Assembly (NCBI RefSeq): GCF_910596095.1
Contig: NC_056544.1
Span: 13,315,155-13,379,154 of the forward strand
From: Thunnus maccoyii
Taxonomy: Eukaryota > Chordata > Actinopteri > Scombriformes > Scombridae
Length of the DNA stretch: 64,000 nucleotides
Direction: 5' to 3'
A program made the translations under genes and the position numbers. Of this stretch, positions 14,201 through 26,521 are shown in pieces (the first letter of the stretch is position 1; every line of letters starts with the position of its first letter). The notes beneath the pieces are model-generated. The model ran no database searches. It was given only the letters and a program-made list of their open reading frames with translations, and was not told where the DNA came from.

Positions 14201-17200
14201 CCTGTCTCCGTCCAACGCCAACAAAGACAGGTGCAAAATCTCCTCAATCATCACATATACTTAACCAAATCCATCTCACTGTGTCACTGACTATGCATCT
14301 GTCTGTGTTCAGGGTAATAGAGGAGCTGACTAAAGAGCTTCGCTCTAAGGAGGCCCTCATCACAGAGCTGAGCGGAGAGAAAACGACTCTCTCACTGAGG
14401 GTGGGAGAGCTGGAGGGACAGGTTCATGAGCTGTCTTCATCTCTGCTGCAGAAGGACAAGGATGTGGAGGTATAAATGCTCTTTATCTCAACTTTAAATT
14501 ACACTTAATATCAAAAATTTTGACTGAGTCTCTGCAGCTGCAGTCCAATCAAACAGGGGCCCAAACTATTAGGTTTTAGCTATTTATACTGCATTCCTCT
14601 GGACCACCATGTCTCCTCTGGCCAGACTTCTATTCTAGAGAGAGGCTCCTGAAGCAACATATGTGACATTCCTCAGCCTTATTTTAACACTTATTCATGT
14701 AGGTCACATGAGCTATTTGTACACACACCACTACTTAAACAAACACACACACAGATGTATACAGGTGGCCAAGTATAGAATTAATGACACAGTTTTACAT
14801 ATCTAGAGATGTGTATTTCTGTGTGTATTTCCTCAATCATAAATGTTTAAATTGTGTGTAATTATTGATTATTTTTTCAGTTTTAGAGGTTGTACATACG
14901 TACAGTAGGTTTATGGTGTGTCTTCTTTTTCATGCAGTTCTATCAGGAGGAACTTGGTCGAGAGAGGCTGCGCATTGAACAGGAAATGCAGGTATGTTGA
15001 GCTCTTTTTTTCATGTAAAGAGACTGAAGCATAGCTAAATTGTGGTCAAGTGTTTAAAAGTTTTAAATTAAGTTTAGTGTTTAGAATAACTGAAGCCTTT
15101 ACATGTTGTTATAAAGTTGTCCACAGAGTGTCAGAACAGCATCACAATTTTCACTGTTGAAGTCCAGAGCACTTTGTCAGACAGACTCTGCCTCCCTATG
15201 GAGAAGTGACGCATCACATTTTCAACAGGAGCTATCTGACAAAACTGAGCCAATTGAAAAAAAAACAAGACATATTTTAATAATTTTGTAAATTATTGGA
15301 TGTTTTACAGAAATGCCTGGTAGCAAAAGAGTTTGGAAAATTCCCAATGTGACCAGTGCATTTTCTTTTTAAGTAAAATAAAAGTTTGTGGTACAGAACC
15401 AAGTAACTGTATCTATGTTACCACATTTTGCCACAGAAAAACAGCAAGAATTCAAAATGTTGGAAAAATGTAGTCTGTTTCTGCAGAATATTTTGTGCAG
15501 AATCAACATAACAAAATCAATACAAATATTCTGCAGTGAGAACAGGGACATAATTGTACCTCATATTTTCTACAAGCTGAAAGAACCAACTGTTAACAGT
15601 ATCATGACCAAGGACTGAGCTGAAATTCTCCTCATCTTTGTGAAATCTAATCCTGGATGTTTCATGAGTCAGTGTCAGTGGCTTATTCCAGTCTGAATGG
15701 CAAATAATACAGATATGCTGATGAATTAGTACATTAAAGTCAACAAACAGAGGCGAGGAACATGACTCTAATCAAACCTGAAAGCACAGTCCATCTTACA
15801 GATCTCATCTCACAAAGTGCCAGAGTCCCATTACATTTACAGGCTTTAGCTGCACTGACATCCCCAAGGACACATTTCTCCTGACATGTAATGAAACTAC
15901 AAATGGAGAGGCATCATTACGTTGACAGCTGCTCACACTGCTCAGTGTGAATCTTTGACATGAGTTTGTTCTATATATTAAAATTAATAACCATTGTTAC
16001 CTTTATCAGTGTGTGTTCACCCACATTTATCTTATCTGCGCAATGTTAGTTGTTGTTATTTGGATATAGCCTGAATGAGTCACAGTATCTGTTGCAGACA
16101 TATTTGTTGTTGGGTGAGTTTCTCACAAGCAGCGTTTTGTTTTCAAGGTGCCTCGGCAGGCGTTTTAACTTGTAAATCAGTTTTGGATGAAGGATGCAAA
16201 TGTACTCGCCAGGCAGGCTGTCTACTCAGATTTCACACTGGATGCGTGTGTGGGTTATGTGGTCTGTGTTGGTGTGCCCTGAAAAAACAAACAAAGCTGA
16301 GTTGTATGTTTGGTGATGGATAACTACACTGTGTGTGCAAAACATTTAGTCACCAAGGCAACAGTGGACCAGTGTCCACTGCCACACAAGTATAATTTAC
16401 ATATGATAAGTAAGTGAGTGTTTTATATACATGAGAAAGGACACAGCCTCAACATGAGTACAACAAGGAGAGGATGCTTGTTTTTTTGGAGGCCAAATTT
16501 GAACCACCAGTGTGTTGAAATGCAGGCTCTTGGGTCAGAGTTTACAGAGACTTTGCAAAATTAGAGGGAAGTGTCGTTTGTTGTGTAAGTGGTGTGTATG
16601 AGTGCGCAAGAATAGATGTGAGACAGCATGTAGAGCTAAAAGTATGACAATGATGCCATATAATCAAATATACAATAAAATATATTTTGCATTTTAAGAC
16701 TTTAATGATACAGCATTGCCAGCAAAATATGACTAAAATAAAAATACAAAAACAAAAAAGTTTTTCATATGTTGTAGCTTTAGATTACACTTGTGTCTTT
16801 TACTGCAATTAAATTATTCCAAATGTGGGCTTCAGTTATATTCTTCATCAAATTAAGTCCTACGGCAGTGAGAGAAACTGTTCAGGTGAATTCTGCTCAC
16901 AGAGATAGAAAGGGATGCAAGGATCAGTGTAAGTGGGGTCTTGTATGTGTGTGTGTGTGTGCACATTCCCATGAGGTGCCTTCTTTCACATATGCGTGTG
17001 TGCGTGCAGGCATCTGGCTGGTTAGCAGTTTAGCGGGTCAGATTTCAGCCGGGTTGTCAATAGGTCAGCTTGACCTTTTGAGTGCTATGCGACCACAACA
17101 CTGATATACAGTTACGTTGTTTCAGACAGACGCCCACCACAAGAGCTCTTAATTAGTTCCCCAGACACCACAGTCATTTAGATCAAATCTATGTCTGGAG

Positions 17201-18972
17201 AGAGAGAGGAAAGAAACATCACCTGAAACCTCTTAACACAATTATTTAAGGCTTTTCTTGTCAAGAATAATTTGCAGTAGTTTGTACACTGTAAACACAT
17301 AAACCATTCATATATTGTGACATTGTCTTATATTTATGAGCATTAAATTTCACAAAACATCTACTCAAACAGGAAAAATAGTGTATTTTCAAACTTTTTA
17401 TTCAGATGCATCTTTCCCACATGTTGTTGGTTCTCTACGGCCTCCTCAAGGCGAATTCTAATATCTGATTTAGAGAAAAAGTCTCAGGACCAGTAATTAA
17501 CCTTCAAATAATCAGGAATCAAGGGCTTCAAAGCAGACACAAGGTCTATAAGTCTGTCTTACATTAATTAGTTAAAAATGTATAGAATCACACTGTCCTG
17601 AAGCAAAAGACTTGTTTTGAGGATTCAAGTATACCGGACTGTTTACTTGGAATTCTTTACTGCATATCTGCGAGGAAGTCACAGTGTGACAGCGTGACCA
17701 TCTGTTTTTCCTGCCTCAGGGGAGAAACAAAATTTGTGCTACTGCAGAGATTAACTTGCACAGTCAAACACATGAGAAAGGCCTGGTTGTTTGAGCATCA
17801 CAGCCAAATCATTGTTATAATATCAGCACCATGAAGGAAATTTAACTATAAATAATCATCCTGGAAGATGTTTTGATATTTGGTACTGATGATTGGAAAA
17901 TTACACTGGTTTATTTGACAAACTCATGTACATAAATATTATCTTCAAATAAACTTTTAAATACATTTTTTCTCAAAATGAGGACTGTGGATTTTGTCCC
18001 CCATCACTTACATTGTAAGTACATTTGAAGAGGATCTTCTAATGGCCAGAATGAACAGAAGGAATGATTGTGGCAAGAAATACCCCATTTCATTGTTCAT
18101 TTGGGCACCTGGCTATTGTCACAATATATAGATCTTTTGATTAACTGATTAATCATTGATTAGCTCTGCAATGACAAATATAAGGTCAAATACCAATGAT
18201 GTGAAACCCAATGTGATGTCTTAGAAATGCAGAATTTCACTTCAGTTACTTCAGAGGAAAAGGAAGCTAGTAGCGGAAAAAAAGCAATAACAAAACTGAT
18301 TGACACATATACCTGATAAATGACTAAAACAATGAATTGATTATCATATTGATAATCTGCTACTGTAATACTGCCAATATGATAATGACCTTATTCAAAC
18401 TTTATCTTCCTTTGCAGTGTAACCTCAGGCAAGTATTACATCACTACACAGTAGTCATGTTTAACTACTGCACATATGTGTTGTCTTGGTAACTGGTTTT
18501 ATGGCTCACTGATTAGTATGTTTAAAGTAGAGAAAACATCCCTTTGTCTTTACTCTGCAGAGCCTCTTTGCCTGATGCCAGACTTACCCTGGATACATGA
18601 ATACAGTAGAATAACATAGAATGGGAAAACGATTAATCTCATTGGTTTGTTCTGTAGTTTAGGGATATGTGCAGTGGCTTTATGAATTCTAGGTTACGTA
18701 CTCACGCTTCAGTGTAATCGTAAAGATTGTGCCATCATGCAGAAGTAAAGGCGCTTTTCATGTAAGGCATTTTACTGGGACACTTGAACGGGGCAGAGCC
18801 ATTGTTAATGTTAACAATAACACATGAACTTTTCCTGCTTGACGAGTCAAAATGTGTGCTGTGAGGAAGGGTTATCAGACAGTTTTTACCCTAATTGTCA
18901 TTTTTGTCAGTTTTGGTTTGTGTATTTCATGAGGGAACTCTTTAAGACACAGAACTAGAAAATGGAAACCCT

Positions 18973-19006
<34 letters not shown>

Positions 19007-22000
19007 GTTTGAAAGAGAGGGACAGCGAATGTGTGTGTGAGAGAGAGAGCATTGTGTCATAATTATTACTTAAAACCAAGTTAGACAAGGTCTAAAATAG
19101 TGCCTTATGTTTGGCTCCTTGTTTGATTTGATTTTACATACAATAGAACATATTAGAATCATCTCATCATATATACAGTAGTTTGTATAATGTACATAGT
19201 ATAGTAATGCACTACATATTTTATTTTATCTTACATTTTAAATTATCATATCCTACTTACATTACAAACCTTGTACAGCAATACTGTGTCATGCCATTAA
19301 TGCAGACTTGAATAAAATAAAATAAAAAACAGAGTAGAATGTAATAGAATCTATCTCGCTCTCTGGAGTAAAGAATAGAGTCATTTCATTTTACAGAGCG
19401 TCACTAATGTTACTCTGTTACTGAGCATTTCACCTGTTCAGTCAGGCGAACAGAGCTTAGTAAACCGGGCAGGAGGAAGTAACAGAGTCCTAGGGGAGCA
19501 TCACTCTGTCTCTCTACTGATAAACCCAAATAAAACTGATATCTGCTGGGTTTTTATTTATTTATACTTTAAAACATGAAACAGTACTGCATATGAATAA
19601 AAATCGTAGTGGGTATTAAAGAATACGGATCCCAGTCTGACTGCACCGGGCTCCTCCACCCCTGTTTCCCTGAATGGTGCGCTCCGCCGCTGCAGGTCTG
19701 GTTCAGGCAGCCACATCGTTATCTGGCTGCCCGGAGGATCTCTCGGACCGCACGTAGGACTGGACGCGGTGAGCGCGTGTCTCCGTGTAGCTGTCGGTAA
19801 CGGCTCTGAAATGAATGAACGGTCTCTTCTCCTGATACAGACTCCTGCTTCTGCTCTGTGTCTGGGGCAGCGGATAATTGCCGGTCCCCGGTCATCATGA
19901 ACCTGACGGCGCGCGGTGCGGCTCGTGTGTCCGTGACAGCCCGGTGATGGTGCAGAGGCGCGTGCGGTGCTGTAGGGAAATACGAAACAACGCTTTGGTG
20001 ACAGCGCGAAGACAATATGGAGAAAAACACTGCGGCTGATTGATGAGACGTTAACATGACTTCAGCGTGCGTCTGCTGGAGGACTGCGCCATATTCCTGA
20101 TGCACCTGCACGAGCAGATCGACCTGGCCTAATTGATAGATTTTATTGATTGTTTAATTAATCTGTTATACCTCACTGTTTTCTGTCCTGCCAAGAGCCA
20201 CATATGCAGCCAGTTCTCTATAAGCCTGGTCATTGCCTCTTCTTGTCTACCTCATCTCGTTTATTTTCAAGCCATTGAATTTAATGCCATTGCAAGGACT
20301 GATGTCACAAGCTTTACATTTATTATTTCAGGATTTCATGTGTTCTAAAAGTGCTCTGATGCACCTTGAACATTATACTCAAATTCCCCACAAGGGTTCA
20401 GTTGTCCTCATGTGAGAGAAAATCAAATAATCTGCCACTCTCAAATACTTATAAGCCTGTGGAATGCTTGATCTCAAGATGAAAGAGACGTGTCGCATCT
20501 GTGGACGTGATCTCTGCGGTAACCAGCGGCGATGGATTTTCCACCCCACCGCCAAGCTCAACTTGCAGGTGCTGCTATCTCATGCTCTGGGGCAAGAGCT
20601 GGCTCGGGATGGCAGAGGAGAGTTTGCCTGCTCCAAGTGCACCTTCATGCTGGACCGCATGTACCGCTTCGACACGGTGATCGCCCGCGTTGAGGCTTTG
20701 TCCATAGAAAGGTTGCAGAGGCTCCTGCAAGAGAAACACCGGCTGAGGCAGTGCATCAGTGGACTCTACCAGAAAACAAACTCAGAGGAGGCTGCTGTAA
20801 TGGGGGCTAATGACGAACCAGGGGATGGAATGGTGGACATTTCAGGTCTCACCCATGCTAAGTACTGTTCCCTGCTTCAGGAGGACCTGGTCTACTCTTT
20901 GTACGAGTCCTGGGCAGACGACGGCTTGGACTGTCCCCATCACCACCACCCTCAGTGTACTGCTGATCCAGGGTCAGAGGTTACAGTTGCAGGGTCACAC
21001 CGTTGTGTACCCAGCACTCCAAGAAGGTGTCACGGATGTTCCTACTGGCGGGTTGCAGACTCTGACTATGAAGCTGTTTGTAAGGTGCCCAGGAAGCTAG
21101 CACGGAGTATTTCCTGTGGACCATCAACCCGATATTCAGCCAGTCTTATTGGAGGGAGTGTGACAGGAGGAGGTGGTGGAGAAGCAGAAAGAAAAAAACT
21201 GGAAGAGTCAGATGAACCACCTTCCTCTCTAACTCTAGTCCCTGGTTCTCGTAACCCCTCGAGGACATCAGACAGCGATCGCACTCTGGCTGGACGAGCC
21301 AGCTCCAGCCCCTCTATAGCATCCCTGGAGACAGCTGAGGAATACATTCAGCCTGGAGCCGTAACAGATGGGCCGCCGAGCTCCCCCAAGGAACCAATAG
21401 ATGACCGGATATCTGACTCCCTCTCTGAGGAGCACATGGGACCTCCACATGGCCAAACCTCACCTGCACCCAGCCTCTCTCTGGCCCTCTGTCTGCTGCA
21501 GAGCTACGCTGTTCACCGACCAGTCCAGAGCACCAAGGGGAGTAAACTCCCAGTGCTGCTCAGACGGAGCTCCAGTAATGGAGGCACAAGGCTGGGCTTC
21601 CCTGATCCAATTCTGGGAATGTCTTATGGGACTCCAGGTGGAGAAAGATACAATCACATGCCAACACCTGAGCTGGATACCCCTCTGATCAGGTTGGATG
21701 TTGGGATTGATCAGGGTCTGAGCCTGGCTGACATGGAGGACTTATTGGAAGATTTGTACAAAGAGTACCCTCCACCACCTCCCCACCAGGTACAATACCT
21801 TGACAAGCACAGTGCTGAATAGAAGGATTTTATGACTGTAGGATGATGACTCTCATTGGAATGGTGGATTTTGCTTGTGCAGTACAAATCTGCAGTATCT
21901 GCAGCACTCTGAGTGAAGCAACCAGTAGGCTTATTAGGTGTTTGACATACAGACAGTGCAGCATTCCCACAAAACTGTTAAATCTCATCACCTTGCTTGT

Positions 22001-25000
22001 GTTTTTTAACTCTCCTGTCACTTTGGATAAAGCAATGAAATTGTAACAGCAGATTTAAAAAAAAAAGCTTAATTAGCCACATAATCCAGCTGTCAGTCAC
22101 TTAAATCCTGCTCACAGCTTCTCCAGCAAACCTTTACCCAGAGGATGTGGGTTGTAGTGTTGTGTGTGCGTTCTGCTTAGTTGTCTATGTGTGAGAACAC
22201 ATAACATTAGCAGTCAGGTGTGGGTAAGCTGTGAGCCACGACATGGCCTAATTAGTTAATGTGTGTGTGTTTTTGTGCATGCACAAAAAGGTCATTAGTC
22301 ATGTCAGTAAAGCAGAGTGAAGAGCGTTAAAGCACAGGCAGTTTTTTCCTTGTTTTTTTCCCATTTTAGTGAGCATAAAATACCCGAAAACTGAAAACTT
22401 GAAGTTAATATGAAATTCCTTATCTAATCCCAGTGTTCTAGATTTAGATCTGAAGTAGCAACCTACACACACACACTACACTGACTCACTTACATACTGC
22501 AGACAGATACGAGCCTCCCAGTTCTTCCAGTCATAAACTAATGTTGTAGGACAAGATTTTCTGCACATGTGAGGACAAGTACGCATCTGCAATCTGCGTG
22601 TGTGCAATAATAAAGATCCAGCTTCCTCATAATCCTCTCAATCACTGGACTCTTACTTAAAGATGTTCCTCTTTAAAATAAATTGTGTGATCTTTGAGCC
22701 CGAGCTGCTGACTTAAGTAGGTTAGATGTGGGGAGACATTAAGACAGAAAGACTCCACTACTGGCCTATTTTCACTCGGAGCCCTTGAGGCAAAGCGATC
22801 CACGCAATGTCAGACCACCCTGTCATCTCAGCACTGGTTGGCTCCTATAAAAACACAATTTAAATGATATGTTCACTACAAAAGTTCTATCTGAAAAAAA
22901 TACAATAATGAACAAAAATCAATTGAATTAATCCTTAAATACATTGTACTACAATACTATAATACATACTATAGGCTAGCGTATCATAATAACATCCTTC
23001 CTCTAGATTGTGGAAGCATTTATATGCCAGTTATGTAAAGATAATAGTGGCAAAGAGCACTTTGGGTACGCTCATGCTAACTCATGCATGCAGCTCACAC
23101 ACCACTCTAGAGGCTCTCTCCTCCGTCAGAGCTTTTTACAAAGTACACACATGAATTAAAGCTGCAAGCAGCGATGATCGGGCCCTCGCACCCCAGCGCA
23201 TGTCGAAGTGACGCTCAGTCGAAGGGCTTTTGTCAGTGACTTGTTGTGTAAAGTTTGAGGCAGATCCAACCGTGTACACTCAAGTTATATCAATTTCCTC
23301 TGTCATGGCGAAACATCAAAACTCAACGCCACGCCACGGCCAAACCATCATGATCATACACTAGTCTAGATGACACACACTGATTTTTAAGTCCTTACGA
23401 TGGATTCTGTAGGAGGAGTTCTTTAAAATACAAGGTATGCGAAATGGCCAAGAAAAGGCGAAAATGTACCATTTTTTTCAAGATGGCCGACTTCCTGTTC
23501 GACTTACAATAAGGCTTCAAGAGGCTTTTTTGTGCATGTTGACATTATACATGTGCCCTGTGAATTTCATCTTTCTACGTTAATCTGGAAGGCGGGGCTG
23601 CAATTTTGAAATTTTAAAGGGGGCGCTGTTGAGCCATTTTGCCACGCCCATTCAAAGCGACCACATAGGATTTTAGCTGACATCACTCTAGACATGTGTG
23701 TCAAGTTTCATGACTGTAGAGCAATCCCTTCTCCCTGAAAAACAGTATCATATTTCATGGCGAAGGATGTGTCGCCATGGTAACAGCATTCAGTTTTGGG
23801 TCATGAGCTGCCAAATGTAGCATCACCAAGGTCTTGTTTATTAGCTGACTTAATTTCAGGTGCATCAGCCAAATTTCCTAGGAGTAATTAGACAAAGTAC
23901 GACGCATGATACTTCCTGTTGCCAGTAGGTGGCGCTATGACTTTCGCTAAATATGAGACTGAACATGTGTTCAGATTGGGACTCTTAACAAGCATATGAA
24001 ATTTGGAAAAGATCAGACCACGTGGAGTCAAGTTATAAGGCATTGAAATTTCATGGCGTCACATCGAAATTCGCCGCGTCGCCATGGCAACACCTTTCAA
24101 CGAAGGGTCAGCAACTTCATAATATAAGATCTCCAAGGTCTTGAGGCTATTCTCAGTCAATTTCAGCTGGATTCGATCACCGTGCTGCCCACAGGGCGTC
24201 AGAGCGTAAAACATGTAACTTCCTGTTGCCAGGAGGTGGCGCTATGACTCATATCCTGTATTGTCACATGGACCCGTTCAGGGCGGGACTCTTATGAAGC
24301 ACAAAAGGTTTGGCTCTCTTAGGATCATGTATGCCGGAGTTATAGCCGTTTCATTTTTCATGGCGAAGGATCGAAATTCGCCGCCCAGCCACGCCCCCTA
24401 GGAAAGACTAATGAGAATTGTTTTAGCAACTTTTAATCTCCTATGCCTGTAGATGATACGGACCGAATTTGAAAGTCCTGGGGTCAAATCTCTAGGAGGA
24501 GTTCGTTAAAGTATGCGGGCTGGAAATGACAAAATCGGTGCAAAATTTCAACTTTGATACAAAATGGCCGACTTCCTGTTGGAGTTAGGCTATGTGTCCT
24601 TGAGACTTTTTGGTGCGTCTGGTCATGATACATATGCATACCGAATTTCGTTCTCCTACGACAATCTGTATCGAGGGGCTCAATTTTCTTGACTTTCTAG
24701 GTGGCGCTGTCGAGCCATTTTGTCCCGCTTTATTTCGAGACCCATAAAATATCGAAATTTTCGCCAGTCCTGACATCTATGCAAATTTTCATGAGTTTTC
24801 GTGCATGTTTAGGCCCTCAAAAATGCGTTTGTTTCGGAGGAATAATAATAATAATAATAATAATTCCTTCAGTTCCAATAGGGCTTCGCACCGGTCGGTG
24901 CTCGGGCCCTAATAAGCAGAGTCTCTAAATGTTGTACACATATTACACAATCCACTGAGGAAAGTTATGTAGCCTGCAGCCTTTGTATTTTCCTTGAATT

Positions 25001-26489
25001 TTGAGCTGAACATCCAAGCCCACTTTATTGTCAGTCTTTAAAGCAACATCCTATTCACAAATAATTGCTTCTGGAAGATGAAGCCAATATATTATGACTT
25101 GAAACTCCAACATCTTACCCTCTTCTTTCTTTTTACAGAGCCTCGTTGAGGAGCAGCAGAGTCAACTGAACCAGTATGAGTGTGCGGCTGGTCAGTGTGT
25201 CAGTGAGCTGCAGAAGGCCCAGCTCCAAGTTCAATCCCTGCAGGCAAAGGTCCATGAGAGCGAGGCCAACAATTTGGTATGTCACATAAAAATACCTCAT
25301 TTCAATCAGATTTGTTTTATAAAGGCACATATGAGGCCTGATGACAGCCTGACGGTGATCTCTGTTTCTGTCTCCGTAGAAGCTGCAGGAGAAGCTGACT
25401 GAGATGGAGTGTGAGCTGCGTTCACTCCGTCAGGCTACTCAGAGTCAAGAACGAACCATCCAGGGCCTCACAGAGTCCATCAACACCAAAGACAGTGAGG
25501 TGAGTGTTTGTCTTTGTTGTATGAACAGAGATCAACCTGTTTATGATTATATATGTATTAAAAATATGCTCATAGCAATGTTTCATTCTGCTCCAAGGCC
25601 CAGGACCTGTACCAGCTGATCGAAGGACAGAACACCACACTGTGTAAGCTGCGAGAATTGGCCCACCGCAACCAACTAGCACAATGCAAGGTGAGATATG
25701 ATGCACGGTCAGTGGTGAGAACCCCGAACCAGAATCATTTCTTGTCTTCAGACTAGTGACGTACTGTATGTCCTTGTTACGTGGTCATCCTCTCTCCAGG
25801 CTCCAGAGGGGGTCAGCGAGTCCTTGACGCTTGCCCAGCTGCAGGGTGAGTTGGTAGGAGTGCAAAGCTCCCTGTTCTCACTGGGTTTGGAGCTGGAGGC
25901 CAGTCAGAGGAGTCTGAGACAGAGCCAGAGGCAAGGAGACGACCTGGTTAGGTTCAAAGACAGACTCAACTCTGATCTACAGGAGGCACTGCAGCACAGA
26001 GATGTCACTGAAAAACACAACCAGGTCAGTGTGTTTGTTAGTAAACCAGGCGTTTAAAAGAAGTCTTGAAGTGTGGATGACGCAGCATGTGTAACCTCTC
26101 CTCTTTCTCTGCGGCAGGACCTCCGCTGTGCCCTTCAGAAAATTCGCTCTGAGCTGCAGGCTAAAGAAGCATCTCTGAAGGAGAGCGAGGCAGAGAGACT
26201 CTCTCTGGTGCAGGAAAGAGACAGAAGCATTGCACAGCTCAAACACTCTCTGCAGGACAAGGAGCAACAGTTACAGGTAACACGCTAAATCCCTCACATG
26301 CTGCATACATACAATATGTAAATGCACAAATATACACACATGCACAGATTTCTCATCCTTTCCAAAAATCTTTATATCTTTTAGGAGTATTCAGACATGT
26401 TGGAGTCAACAGGAAGCTCCAAACCAAGAGATGCCCTGCTGGAGAAACTAAGAGAGCGTATTAAAGATAGAGACAGAGCTCTGGAGGTA

Positions 26490-26521
<32 letters not shown>

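Noticed and set aside
19719..20111. 130-codon minus-strand open frame
   Set aside because: It lies in a CpG-rich promoter-like stretch where stops are rare, has no family resemblance and no splice context.
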